From contig JBPKMA010000002.1 in assembly GCA_051293835.1 (NCBI GenBank), forward strand, positions 315,115 to 379,114: a stretch of DNA of 64,000 nucleotides. The letters run 5' to 3'. This DNA comes from DATLZU01 sp051293835. Lineage in GTDB: Bacteria; Nitrospirota; Nitrospiria; Nitrospirales; Nitrospiraceae. The position numbers and the translations under genes are program-made. This document shows, one piece after another, positions 1 to 8,099 of this stretch; position 1 is the first letter of the stretch, and each line of letters starts with the position of its first letter. Under the pieces are notes generated by a model that was given only the letters and a program-made list of their open reading frames with translations, made no database searches and was not told the origin of the DNA.

Positions 1-726
1 GGTGCCGGTGGAGATGATTTTGACGAGGCGGTCCCAGATGGTGCGAACCAGGTTCTCGCCAGTGATCGGCTGACTGCCCAAGACCTGCCGCAAGTTTCGG
101 CCGTCGAACGGGCGAATCACCTGCTCATGCACCAACTGATCCAGTGCGCCGATGTCCGTCACCATGCCGGTTTCCCGGTCGATCGGCCCATGCACGGTCA
201 CGAAGAGGTCCCAGGTATGGCCGCTCCATATCCCACTCGTGTTCGGCGGCGCGGGTCTCCGTTCATAGACAGCGGTAAACTCATACCGCCTCGTCACGTT
301 GGCCACCTCCAGCCCAGCCGCCGCTGTCACTTCGGCGTACAGGTCTTCATCCTCGTACAGCCGGACGGTGTGGAGGGCGCCGATTTGCGGACGAGTCTCC
401 AGCCGTCGCCACAAGACACACGCAACATTCTCGGTGGTCGGGATTATATCGGTGAAATAGGGCGTATCGACGTTGAGATGCTTGTGGTCGAACTCTTCGA
501 GCACCTCCTGCAATTCGTGTTTGACGTCGAAGAGATTCACCACCATACCTGTGCGCGGATCGACTTCGCCCACAACGGTCACTTCCAGCAGATAGTTGTG
601 TCCGTGCCCCGGCTCGTTATGGCAGGCGCCGAAGACCGCCCGGTTGCGAGCGGCATCCCAGTTCGGCTTGTGGTAGCGGTGGGCAGCGGCGAATTCGATG
701 CGCTTGGTCAACAGGACGGAGGGCAT
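1..726 (-). CDS. queD: 6-carboxytetrahydropterin synthase / PTPS family, two-domain, C-terminus cut by window edge
   Basis: The protein reads without a stop from an ATG at 726 to the window edge (242 codons), so its end is missing. The N-terminal half has the PTPS zinc and catalytic signature: AAHRY near residue 15, then a Cys followed by GHGHNY. The family converts dihydroneopterin triphosphate to 6-carboxy- or 6-pyruvoyl-tetrahydropterin, for queuosine or pterin synthesis. A second PTPS-like half follows (SGHTWDLFVTVHGP, then the DIGALD stretch) but lacks the first zinc His and the GHGH pair, so it looks like a degenerate duplication. The gene lies downstream of the iron-sulfur carrier on the same strand. 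Which pterin it makes is not decided by the sequence. Confidence 0.8.
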   Translation of the reverse strand, partial: MPSVLLTKRIEFAAAHRYHKPNWDAARNRAVFGACHNEPGHGHNYLLEVTVVGEVDPRTGMVVNLFDVKHELQEVLEEFDHKHLNVDTPYFTDIIPTTENVACVLWRRLETRPQIGALHTVRLYEDEDLYAEVTAAAGLEVANVTRRYEFTAVYERRPAPPNTSGIWSGHTWDLFVTVHGPIDRETGMVTDIGALDQLVHEQVIRPFDGRNLRQVLGSQPITGENLVRTIWDRLVKIISTGT

Positions 727-845
727 CGCGTGTTCTTGCTCAACGAGAGAAAAGGAAAAGGGCCGGAATCTTTGTTCACCGCGACGGTGGCGATCCCGAC
801 CCTTCTATCCATCATCCATACAATCGACTCTCACGTCCGCAGGGA

Positions 846-1166
846 TCATGCACTGAATGAGCTGCCGCACCCGCAAGTCGTCTTCGCCTGCGGATTCTTG
901 ATCGAAAACCCGGATCCTTGGAGGCTGTCCACGTAATCGACTTCCGCGCCGTTCAGCAGTGGAGCACTCTGCGAGTCCAGGATCACTTTCACACCGCCTT
1001 TCTCAATGACCGTGTCGTCATCGGAGAGCTTGGACTCAAAAGCCATCCCGTACTGATAGCCGTGGCATCCGCCGCCACGCACGTAAATGCGCAGCCCGAT
1101 TGTGTCCTGCTCTTCCTTCATGAGTTCGAGAATTTTCTGTTCCGCTTTCTCAGTAATGGTGATCAT
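846..1166 (-). CDS. HesB/IscA-type iron-sulfur cluster carrier (ErpA/IscA family)
   Basis: This 106-residue A-type carrier delivers Fe-S clusters to apoproteins in the cytoplasm. The three conserved cysteines are present: one in GGGCHGYQYGM and two in the C-terminal TTCGCGSSF. I start it at the ATG at 1166 because GGAGGAG lies just upstream; an in-frame extension to 1208 would add 14 residues not found in the family. It sits in line with DUF3501 and a multi-cluster Fe-S oxidoreductase, which suits a role in cluster supply for that group. IscA, ErpA and SufA cannot be told apart here. Confidence 0.9.
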   Translation of the reverse strand: MITITEKAEQKILELMKEEQDTIGLRIYVRGGGCHGYQYGMAFESKLSDDDTVIEKGGVKVILDSQSAPLLNGAEVDYVDSLQGSGFSIKNPQAKTTCGCGSSFSA

Positions 1167-1285
1167 TGGTCTCCTCCATTCATCATTCAGATGCGATGCC
1201 GTCCACACGATTACGGCATCCCCTGGTTATGGTTACCGATACATACAGACAGAGTATAGGGCACTCCCGCGCGAAGTCAACGGAC

Positions 1286-1900
1286 TCATCCAGTCTCGCC
1301 CCGCAGTGCTTCCGCATTGAGACCGAGATCCTTCAACCATTCCTGCCGCATCTCGGGCAACACAACCGCTTGGGCCCGGTACCGGCCGTGGTGGACTGTG
1401 AGCGTGACCGGACTCCGCTCATCGGCCACAGCCTTCACAAACGCTGCCGTCGTCCGGAACCGCACGAAATGCACGGCGCTGATTTTGTCCTCCTTGCTGC
1501 GCCCCCCCTCGAACTCCCCGTAGACAACATGGGGTCCGGCCGTGATCGCGACGGTTTCTCCGCGATCGATGCCTTGGAAAAGATCCAGGACGGGCCGAAT
1601 CTGCTCCTGTTCCGTCACTTCAATGAACAGCGTTGCGCTTAATTCTCCGTTTGCTGGCAGCAGTGCGTTGTACACGTCCAGCTCAGCCTGGATCTTCTGG
1701 GGGTCGAGGATGTGTTCCACCCGGAGCATTTCCTGGATTTGAAACTGGATCGTGTCGCGATTTTCAAAGACCAACGTGACGAGATCGCCAACCGAGATGC
1801 GTCGGCGTCGTTTCAGCGCGATGATGCGCGCACGAAACGCATCCCGTTGCCGTTCATAGTCGGCGTAGGAAAGCACATCGTCGAGTGTCAGGCCTTCCAT
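1286..1900 (-). CDS. DUF3501 family protein
   Basis: This 204-residue soluble protein matches the DUF3501 family as I know it: an Arg-rich N-terminus (LKRRRRISVGD), then FENRDTIQFQIQEMLR. It has no signal peptide or membrane segment. DUF3501 genes are commonly found next to rubrerythrin and a CCG-domain Fe-S protein, and that is the arrangement here, 31 bases after the Fe-S oxidoreductase. Its biochemical function is not known to me. The context suggests part of a peroxide or redox-stress module. Confidence 0.8.
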   Translation of the reverse strand: MEGLTLDDVLSYADYERQRDAFRARIIALKRRRRISVGDLVTLVFENRDTIQFQIQEMLRVEHILDPQKIQAELDVYNALLPANGELSATLFIEVTEQEQIRPVLDLFQGIDRGETVAITAGPHVVYGEFEGGRSKEDKISAVHFVRFRTTAAFVKAVADERSPVTLTVHHGRYRAQAVVLPEMRQEWLKDLGLNAEALRGETG

Positions 1901-1931
1901 CCGATCCCCTGCTGATGGGAGTTATCCCCCA

Positions 1932-3233
1932 TTACGCATCCGGATCACGCTCACGCCCGGATGACGGCAACCCATAGGCATCGCGGACGATTTGAATAGG
2001 ATGAAGCGTGCGCGTTCCTCCGACGTGAGCGGAGGCGCCGGCCTGATCCAGTTGAAGACCGGCAAGGGGGCAATCGGAAGCAATAAGATCGGCCGGTGCC
2101 TTTCTGATGTCGCGCACCGCCTTGTCGGCAATCGACATCGACAAGTCGAAGAACTCCGTCTTGGCCGCCCAGGTCCCGTCGTGGCCGGAACAGCGTTCGA
2201 TCACCTCGACCTGCGCGCCGGCGCACTCCATCAATTCCTTGGACTTCAAGCCGATATTCTGATCACGCAGATGACAAGGCACCTGATAGGCCACACGGCC
2301 CGGCTTGCGCGGGAAATCCATCGCCAACTTGCCTTCCCGCTTCAGCCTCATCAGGTACTCGCACACGTCGAAGGTCCGTTGCGCCAGTTGTGCCGTGTCA
2401 TCACCCGGCAACAGATACGGATACTCTCGCTTGAACATTAAACTGCAGCTCGGTACCGGCACGACGACATCATAGCCGTCATCCAGCCAGGGCCTGAGGC
2501 CACGGATCATGGCCTTGGCGGTCTTCACGATCGTCCCAGTGTCCCCGATGTCGAACGCCGGCATGCCGCAACATCGCAGCTCCGGCACCACCACGCGGAT
2601 TTTGTTTTTTTCCAGCACTTGGACCGTCGCCTTGCCGACATCCGTCGCCTGGTAGTTCACGAGACAACTCGCGAACAGCACGACCTTGCGTTCACCGGAG
2701 CCGGAAGAGGTCGCTCGCCGTGTCCGTCTCCACCAACGCACAAACGTCTCCCGCGCAAAGGGTAGCATCTGCCGGTCCCTGTGCAACCCAAGCAGCCGAT
2801 CGAGCACTGCGCGGATCCACCGGCACTCCATCATCCAGTTGGCGATCGGCGCCGCTAGGCTGCCGGCGGTGCCGATCAAGTCGGTTTTCGTCAGGAGATG
2901 GTCCCGCCACCGCACCCCCTTCTCCGCCGCAAGTTGCTTCTTCCACGCGAGCATCAACCTGGGGAAATCGATCTCGTATTGATGAGGCGGGGTATAAGGG
3001 CAGTGATTGAAGCAAAGCTTGCAGTAGTAGCACGCGTGGGCGATCTGTTCGAAATCGGCCGGCGTAAGCTTGGACACATCACTTTCCTGCGCATCGATCC
3101 GGTCGAACAGCGTGTTGAAGGACGGACAGAGATTGAAGCACCGGCGGCAGCCGTCGCAGATCTCGTACACGCGCCGGGTTTCTTTACCCAACTGCGACCG
3201 CTCGATCGGATTGATCAGGCGCAGGCCTTTCAT
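1932..3233 (-). CDS. Heterodisulfide-reductase-like / GlpC-like Fe-S oxidoreductase with CCG domains
   Basis: The protein has 433 residues. Two 4Fe-4S motifs lie near the N-terminus: CDGCRRCFNLCPSF at about 26-39 and CYYCKLCFNHCPY at about 69-81. Two cysteine-rich CCG-type segments follow (ELRCCGMPAFD in the middle, RCSGHDGTW near the C-terminus), as in HdrD, GlpC and GlcF. Such proteins pass electrons from a flavin or thiol partner to a membrane or soluble acceptor. The flavoprotein partner is not next to it; its neighbours are rubrerythrin and DUF3501. I infer that it supplies electrons to the rubrerythrin, whose own rubredoxin domain is absent. Confidence 0.85.
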   Translation of the reverse strand: MKGLRLINPIERSQLGKETRRVYEICDGCRRCFNLCPSFNTLFDRIDAQESDVSKLTPADFEQIAHACYYCKLCFNHCPYTPPHQYEIDFPRLMLAWKKQLAAEKGVRWRDHLLTKTDLIGTAGSLAAPIANWMMECRWIRAVLDRLLGLHRDRQMLPFARETFVRWWRRTRRATSSGSGERKVVLFASCLVNYQATDVGKATVQVLEKNKIRVVVPELRCCGMPAFDIGDTGTIVKTAKAMIRGLRPWLDDGYDVVVPVPSCSLMFKREYPYLLPGDDTAQLAQRTFDVCEYLMRLKREGKLAMDFPRKPGRVAYQVPCHLRDQNIGLKSKELMECAGAQVEVIERCSGHDGTWAAKTEFFDLSMSIADKAVRDIRKAPADLIASDCPLAGLQLDQAGASAHVGGTRTLHPIQIVRDAYGLPSSGRERDPDA

Positions 3234-3312
3234 GCGTCATGAAAGGTCTAGCCACCGGCGGTCAGCCGTCAACTCCCGAGCTGACGGCTGAATGCCGATG
3301 GCTTTTAACTGA

Positions 3313-3741
3313 TTATCCCTGCTTCAAGCTTTCCAATCCCTTCGTGAAGCGGTTGGCGTGGGACCGTTCCGCCTTCGCCAGGGTTTCAAACCATTCGGCC
3401 AACTCGGGGAAACCTTCCTCGCGGGCGGTCTTGGCCATGCCCGGATACATCTGAGTGTATTCGTAGGTCTCACCTTCAATGGCCGACTTCAAGTTGGCTT
3501 CTGTATTGCCGATCGGCACATCGGTCACCGGATCGCCGACCTCTTTCAAGAAATCCAGATGGCCGAACGCATGGCCCGTCTCCGCTTCCGATGTATCACG
3601 AAACAGGCCGCCGATGTCCGGATAGCCTTCAATATCCGCGCGCCGTGCGAAATAGAGATAGCGCCGGTTCGCCTGGGATTCGCCGGCGAAAGCGCGCTTC
3701 AAGTTTTCATGGCTCTTGGTACCTTTGAGACTCTTGCTCAT
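3313..3741 (-). CDS. Rubrerythrin (diiron domain only)
   Basis: This 142-residue ferritin-like protein reduces hydrogen peroxide at a diiron centre. The helical iron-ligand motifs are present: AGESQANRRY, TSEAETGHAF, EGETYEYTQMYP and AERSHANRF. The C-terminal rubredoxin domain with its CxxC pairs is missing, so an external electron donor is needed. I start at the ATG at 3741, with a strong GGAGGAGG Shine-Dalgarno sequence. It overlaps the stop of perR as ATGA, so the two are translationally coupled and probably share PerR control. Confidence 0.92.
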   Translation of the reverse strand: MSKSLKGTKSHENLKRAFAGESQANRRYLYFARRADIEGYPDIGGLFRDTSEAETGHAFGHLDFLKEVGDPVTDVPIGNTEANLKSAIEGETYEYTQMYPGMAKTAREEGFPELAEWFETLAKAERSHANRFTKGLESLKQG

Positions 3742-4241
3742 TGTTTCCTCCTCCTCTGAACAGATAGGTGTTGTGATGAATGAGGCCCCGTGCGGTGCGC
3801 CGCAGCGTCCGGCCTTTTCCTGCGCCGACACACCGCACAGTAGCCGTAAAACTCAACCCGATGCCCAGTCACCTCGAAGTCCAGCCGACCGCCGACCCGC
3901 ATTGGCAGTCGATCAAGCGTCGCATCCATCAAGTCTTCGATCTTTCGGCATCCCAGACAGATCAGGTGATGGTGCAGACCAATGTTGGCGTCGAACCGAG
4001 ATCGGTCATGCCAGTAATTGACCTCTCGCACGAGGCCAGCCTCGCGTAGCACGCCGAGCGTGTAGTACACCGTATTCTGAGAGATCATCGGATGGACCTT
4101 TTTGACCTCCCGATACAGATCCTCGGCTGTCGGATGGTTGGCAGTTCCAGCCAAGGCGCCGTAGATCGCTGCCCGCTGAGGCGTCATACGCACCCCGCGC
4201 TCCCGAAACCGTCTCCGTATCTCGTCGAGGCAGAGCGCCAT
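3738..4241 (-). CDS. perR: Fur-family peroxide-stress regulator, PerR-like
   Basis: This 167-residue Fur-family repressor has a winged helix (MTPQRAAIYGAL, then SQNTVYYTL) and a dimerisation domain with a structural zinc site, CLGC at 95-98 and CAVC near 134-137. The regulatory metal ligands match Bacillus PerR with an offset of one: His36, Asp84, His90, His92 and Asp103 (PerR has His37, Asp85, His91, His93, Asp104). Asp103, where Fur has Glu, favours peroxide sensing over iron sensing. Its stop overlaps the rubrerythrin start. A palindromic operator lies 13-27 bases before its start, suggesting autoregulation. The C-terminal tail after about residue 140 is basic and unusual. Confidence 0.85.
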   Translation of the reverse strand: MALCLDEIRRRFRERGVRMTPQRAAIYGALAGTANHPTAEDLYREVKKVHPMISQNTVYYTLGVLREAGLVREVNYWHDRSRFDANIGLHHHLICLGCRKIEDLMDATLDRLPMRVGGRLDFEVTGHRVEFYGYCAVCRRRKRPDAAAHRTGPHSSQHLSVQRRRKQ

Positions 4242-4243
4242 AT

Positions 4244-4268
4244 CATTCCTCGATAGGAATGATTCCTA
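4244..4268. promoter_or_regulatory. Probable Fur/PerR operator upstream of perR
   Basis: Two overlapping inverted repeats lie here. TAGGAATgATTCCTA (4254-4268) has perfect 7-1-7 symmetry, the geometry of Fur and PerR boxes. CATTCCT-CGAT-AGGAATG (4244-4261) shares one arm. They sit immediately before the perR start codon at 4241 and would cover the start of the transcript. Binding by the encoded PerR is inferred from geometry and position. Confidence 0.65.
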
Positions 4269-4319
4269 CATATCATAGGACACCGACACATTCAAGAGGA
4301 CCGAAGCCGTCGGTGTGTT

Positions 4320-4880
4320 TCAAGAAGTACAGCCATAGACCGGCAATTCGTCGGCCATGTCCGCGAGCGGCTTGTACGCGCGATCTTTCGCCGACAGCAG
4401 CGGCTCGGCCACCGGCCAGGCGATCCCCAAGTTCCGGTCGTTCCACAGAATGCCGCGTTCGTCGGACGGGGAATAGAACCGCGTACACTTGTACAGGAAA
4501 GCCGCGCTGTCACTGGTCACACAGAATCCATGCGCGTACCCCGGCGGGATATAGAGCTGGAGGCGGTTCTCGGCGGATAGCTCGACGCCGTACCATTTGC
4601 CGAACGTAGGAGAGCCCTTACGGATATCGAGCACCACGTCGTAAACCGCACCATACGGCACCATTACCAGCTTGCCTTGGGGTTGCTTAAGTTGGTAGTG
4701 CAGACCACGAACGGTTCCGCGCACCGACCAGGACAAGTTGTCCTGCACGAACGGACCTTCGATGCCCGCCTGGGCGTAGCGCATTGCGTGGTACGTCTCC
4801 ATGAAGAATCCGCGCGCATCTTGAAAGATCTCGGGCTCGATCAACACCACCCCTTCCAGTTCGGTCGCTATCACACGCAC
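4320..4880 (-). CDS. rfbC: dTDP-4-dehydrorhamnose 3,5-epimerase
   Basis: This 186-residue cupin-fold RmlC epimerises dTDP-4-keto-6-deoxyglucose at C3 and C5, the third step to dTDP-L-rhamnose for surface polysaccharide. Family features are visible: DARGFFMETYH near residue 21, QDNLSWS, the catalytic-His strand RGLHYQ near 58-63, IPPGYAHGFCV and the Tyr-rich KCTRFYSP. The length is normal. No other rhamnose gene is adjacent; perR lies downstream on the same strand with its own operator. Confidence is high. Confidence 0.93.
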   Translation of the reverse strand: MRVIATELEGVVLIEPEIFQDARGFFMETYHAMRYAQAGIEGPFVQDNLSWSVRGTVRGLHYQLKQPQGKLVMVPYGAVYDVVLDIRKGSPTFGKWYGVELSAENRLQLYIPPGYAHGFCVTSDSAAFLYKCTRFYSPSDERGILWNDRNLGIAWPVAEPLLSAKDRAYKPLADMADELPVYGCTS

Positions 4881-5159
4881 TGCTCCCTCCTCTATTCTCT
4901 CTATTCTCGATCGATGGTCCGTTTGACGGCCCCAATGAGCAACCCGCTCTTGCCCTGTTCGGCGTCGCGCCGATCTTCAAAAGTTCTCATGGTCTTGGGC
5001 CACCCTGCAAGATGACCATGCCCCTCACGCAGCTCTCTCCAATAGCCTATTGCCGGGCACCCATTGCCTTCTTCAAAGCATTTGATGCCCTGCGAGAAGA
5101 AATGAGGACCAGCTGGATCTCCTTGCTCTCCGCTCGGTGCTGCTGAGCTTTTCAAGGCG

Positions 5160-5532
5160 TTACAGTTCATCGCGGCAGTCGCTCGGATCCATCGGCGAGT
5201 AGAGTTGCCAGAGGCGCTCGACCAGCGGCAGCGCGGTGGGTGTACTGGGAAGCGTAGGCTCGCTAGGCGGCTGATCCCTTGTCAGAACGGTAATGCCCGC
5301 TTCCGTCACGCGGCTCCAGACCGTCTCTACCATGGCTTCCAGGGTGACTTCTGTCCCGAACCGGAGAGTGCACCCGCTTCGTCGGTTCCGTCGGCGGAGG
5401 ATCGGTGGAAATCACCGCCCAGCACCGATCGAAAATCGCGGTGCGCACCTCTGAGGTGCAGAGCGCCACCACAAACAGCACGAACTGCAGATCCTCCATG
5501 CCGGGTCGATGGATATCGAACGAAGGCATCAT
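5160..5532 (-). pseudogene. Unidentified gene interrupted by a frameshift
   Basis: Two good coding stretches lie in different minus frames. One starts MMPSFDIHRPGMEDLQF at 5532. The other (EAMVETVWSRVTEAG..., ending at the TAA at 5160-5162) takes over near 5370. The joined length, 373 bases, is one more than a multiple of three. I do not recognise the product. It has no membrane or metal motif. It may be a decayed gene or a sequencing error. Confidence 0.3.
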
Positions 5533-5610
5533 TCGCGTTCCTTAGTAGCGCAATCGGGCGGAGTCAACGGCAGGCGACGGAGCGTCTAGACAGGCCCAAT
5601 CCGCGCTCAG

Positions 5611-5638
5611 TATCATCTGGCGCAGATGATAATTTTTT
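5611..5638 (+). terminator. Intrinsic-terminator-like hairpin just upstream of the ThiS/MoaD-like gene
   Basis: A perfect 9-bp stem, TATCATCTG / CAGATGATA with a 3-base loop (5611-5631), is followed at once by A and six T on the plus strand. It ends 15 bases before the ATG of the next gene. No plus-strand gene precedes it, so it is either an attenuator in that gene's leader or the end of a short transcript. Confidence 0.6.
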
Positions 5639-5653
5639 GTGGAGAGAAGGTCG

Positions 5654-5929
5654 ATGGTGACCATTACGCTCATGGGACAACTCCAAGCTGCCGACGGTGA
5701 GCGCGATCTGGCTTGTGAAGTCACCACCCCCATCACGGTGCGACAACTCATCCAACGCCAGGGCCGGAACCTGCGGGACATCCTGCAATTGATGAAGGAA
5801 AAGAAAGTGCTGGTGACCGTCAACAAACGGATCGCGAGCATGGACACGGTGGTGCACGACGGCGACGCCATCAAGCTGGTCGGCCATGACGGCACAGGAG
5901 GAAGTGGGTTAGGCCCTTCGTTTATCTGA
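5654..5929 (+). CDS. ThiS/MoaD-like ubiquitin-fold protein
   Basis: This 91-residue beta-grasp protein has the ThiS/MoaD pattern: VTITLMG at the start, VRQLIQRQG, a VTVNKRIA strand and GDAIKLVG near residues 75-82. Sulfur carriers end in Gly-Gly; here the C-terminus is GGSGLGPSFI, so any di-Gly end would need processing, or the protein is not a classical carrier. I chose the ATG at 5654 because GGAGAGAAGG precedes it; a GTG at 5639 is possible but lies in the terminator T-run. No sulfurtransferase or MoeB gene is near. Confidence 0.7.
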   Translation: MVTITLMGQLQAADGERDLACEVTTPITVRQLIQRQGRNLRDILQLMKEKKVLVTVNKRIASMDTVVHDGDAIKLVGHDGTGGSGLGPSFI

Positions 5930-6086
5930 CCGCGGCACAGTGGCGTGCAGGGGGCAACGCTGGCAAAAACGGCGATCACGGACGCAGAAGGGCCGGTTCG
6001 CGTGGGAACCAGCCCTCGCATGTGGGAAACCTATGAAGCCTGAACAGGCGGAATCGCTGAGCTCAGTGCAACCAGGTCGCTCACGC

Positions 6087-6374
6087 TCACTTCTTCCCGA
6101 GGATGGCGTCCTTGGCGGCTTTCGCAACACGAAACTTGACCACGCGCTTGGCAGGAATCTTGATCGGCTCGCCAGTCTGAGGGTTGCGCCCCATGCGCGC
6201 CTTCCGATTCGATAACACCAGCTTGCCGATCCCGGGAACAGTGAAGGTGTTCTTCGCCTCCTTGTATGCGAGTGCAGCGAGCTCATCCAGCATCTGGACG
6301 GCGGCCTTTTTGGTGATCCCGACCTTCCCTGCCAGGTGATCGGCGATCTGGGACTTCGTCATCGATTTGGCCAT
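6087..6374 (-). CDS. HU/IHF-family DNA-binding protein
   Basis: This 95-residue nucleoid protein bends and packages DNA as a dimer. The HU signature is clear: the N-terminal helices (SQIADHLAGKVGITKKAAVQ) and the beta-arm motif GRNPQTGEPIKIPA with the intercalating Pro. It has a strong AAAGGAGG ribosome site and stands alone on its strand. HU and IHF subtypes are not separable here. Confidence 0.93.
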   Translation of the reverse strand: MAKSMTKSQIADHLAGKVGITKKAAVQMLDELAALAYKEAKNTFTVPGIGKLVLSNRKARMGRNPQTGEPIKIPAKRVVKFRVAKAAKDAILGKK

Positions 6375-6574
6375 ACGTACCTCCTTTGTGTCTCATATGG
6401 TGAATAGTCAGTGGCGGCGATCTGGAACTGCCCGTATTCCAGGTCTATTGTGTAGGAACTTTGTCGCAGCCTGTGAAGGACGCGCAAACCGCGCGCAGAG
6501 TGTAGCCAAAGCCCTGGAGGCTGTCAACCGGAAAAACGTGCATCTGGCATGGCAAAAAGCATACTCACGCACTC

Positions 6575-7231
6575 TTGATCGGCAACCGACGTGAGAGTAG
6601 AGTTACAGCCGGTTTGCAAGAACTCGAAATCATTCCATTTCACGAGCACGAGGTCCTCATGGGCAAAGAACTACCGATTGTGCCGACTTCCCCGCAAGGG
6701 GGAGAGGGGGCGAAGGGAGAATCATACATTTATTGCAGGGTCTTCTGCGGCCGCGAGAATGCCCCCCCGCTCAAACTGCTGCTGGATTTTCTTAAATCGC
6801 GCGGCCAAGTTCCCTTGATTCCCCGAATGGATCCTGCGGCGCTCGAAGAATGGGCCTGGGTCCATATCTCCCTGGGATACAACCGCGATCGTAAACCGAT
6901 CCAACTCTTTTGCCTGCGGGACCGGGGGACCTATAAGGAAGCGTTCGAACAGGAGCAGAAACAATTTCTCGAACAGTTGTCGGTTTACGACAACATTGAA
7001 GCCGACCTCGTGCGAGAGCATGTGCGACGGGCTCGGTTCATCGCCACCACGCGATTGGTCAAGGATGATGTGACGGAAGACGGATACGATTTCAACGGCT
7101 GGATCCTGGAGTTTTTCCAAGAGCAGTGCAACGGGATCGTCCAGATGGATGGGAAGGGATTCTTTTCGCCGAAAGGTGAGCTGATCGTCGAACTGCAGGA
7201 CGAGATCTCGTCCGAGATCGACATGGTCTGA
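6575..7231 (+). CDS. Conserved hypothetical protein
   Basis: The open frame has 218 residues. The credible protein probably starts at the ATG at 6659 (MGKELPIVP), because the residues before it look non-coding and no ribosome site precedes the first start. It is soluble, acidic and mixed alpha/beta, with a conserved-looking core (EEWAWVHISLGYNRDRKPI, FNGWILEFFQEQ). I recognise no domain. It is followed 26 bases later by the Cys-cluster protein and may be cotranscribed with it. Confidence 0.65.
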   Translation: MIGNRRESRVTAGLQELEIIPFHEHEVLMGKELPIVPTSPQGGEGAKGESYIYCRVFCGRENAPPLKLLLDFLKSRGQVPLIPRMDPAALEEWAWVHISLGYNRDRKPIQLFCLRDRGTYKEAFEQEQKQFLEQLSVYDNIEADLVREHVRRARFIATTRLVKDDVTEDGYDFNGWILEFFQEQCNGIVQMDGKGFFSPKGELIVELQDEISSEIDMV

Positions 7232-7257
7232 CCACAATCGGTCTTCCGGTCATACCT

Positions 7258-7899
7258 GTGTTACAGAGGCCGCAGAGCCGCCTTCCGGTCCTCGCCGACC
7301 GGTGGTTCAATCGGGCGCGAGCCGCCCTGCTCGGCCAACTCCCTTGTCGCAAAGGGTGTTATCAGTGCTGCTTCGGCCCCTTCCCTGTCACCGTGCTCGA
7401 CATTGTGGAATTACAGTGGGCGCTGGGGCTGATGGAGTCTGCGCGCCGGGATACGATTCAAGGCCTCGCCCGCCAATACGTCGCCACGATCGAATCCCGG
7501 TATCCCCGCCTCGCCGAATGTCCTTGGCTCGACGACTGGCCTGATGCGGAGATCGATCAGTTGGCCGCCGAATTCGCCGAGCTGCCCTGTCCTGCGCTTC
7601 AACCAGATGGCGGGTGCGGCGTCTATCCGTTCCGGCCACTCACTTGCCGGATGATGGGCATTCCCGTTGAAGAACGGGGAATGGTTCATGGCGCCTGCGT
7701 GGTGCAGGCATCCGTCCCGCTCGTCCGCCTGTCCCGCTCACTGCGCCTGGAAGAGGAACTCCTGGCGCGGCAGGAAGCCGACGAACTGGACCGTGTCCGC
7801 CGAGAGCGGCAGATCGCGGGGGAGGAAATGCTGCTGCCCTATGGATTTCTCCCTGAGCGAGTACCGGAGGCTCTCTACGTCCACCTGGACAGGATGTGA
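7258..7899 (+). CDS. YkgJ-family cysteine cluster protein
   Basis: The 213-residue protein carries the YkgJ/UPF0153 cysteine pattern thought to bind Zn or Fe-S: LPCRKGCYQCCFGPFPV near residue 30, CPAL..GGCGVYPFRPLTCRMMG near 104-130 and a further Cys in HGACV. The function of the family is unknown; members are cytoplasmic metal-binding proteins. Translation would begin at a GTG at 7258, and the ribosome site is weak. It lies just before two tRNA genes. Confidence 0.8.
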   Translation: MLQRPQSRLPVLADRWFNRARAALLGQLPCRKGCYQCCFGPFPVTVLDIVELQWALGLMESARRDTIQGLARQYVATIESRYPRLAECPWLDDWPDAEIDQLAAEFAELPCPALQPDGGCGVYPFRPLTCRMMGIPVEERGMVHGACVVQASVPLVRLSRSLRLEEELLARQEADELDRVRRERQIAGEEMLLPYGFLPERVPEALYVHLDRM

Positions 7900-7937
7900 A
7901 GCGCTGTGATAAGTTCAGTTCTGCTTCGTGGGCGGGT

Positions 7938-8013
7938 GCGCCTGTAGCTCAGTGGATAGAGCACTAGCCTCCGGAGCTAGGGGCCACAGGTTCAAATCCT
8001 GTCAGGCGCGCCA
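7938..8013 (+). tRNA. tRNA-Arg (anticodon CCG)
   Basis: A 76-nt cloverleaf including encoded CCA. The acceptor arm GCGCCTG pairs with CAGGCGC at 8003-8009. The anticodon arm is CTAGC-CTCCGGA-GCTAG, giving anticodon CCG for CGG codons. The T loop is GGTTCAAATCC. Confidence 0.96.
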
Positions 8014-8099
8014 TACCCCCGTTGAGTCGACCAAAGTCTGGTGATCGCTTTTGGTAACAGAGTAACCATTCCTAACGACCGGTGAGTTTCAGACGCGGT

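Noticed and set aside
127..936. Plus-strand 269-codon open frame
   Set aside because: It lies opposite the PTPS/QueD protein, whose zinc motifs are unmistakable; the plus translation is Arg/His-rich shadow sequence.
3263..3290. 9-bp inverted repeat CAGCCGTCA / TGACGGCTG between rubrerythrin and the Fe-S oxidoreductase
   Set aside because: Real as a hairpin but with no T-run on either strand; at most an mRNA-processing stem, so not called a terminator.
4901..5170. Minus-strand 89-codon frame upstream of rmlC
   Set aside because: No recognisable domain, low-complexity composition and no ribosome site; the short MRTFEDRR stretch that recalls four-helix-bundle proteins is too little to support a call.
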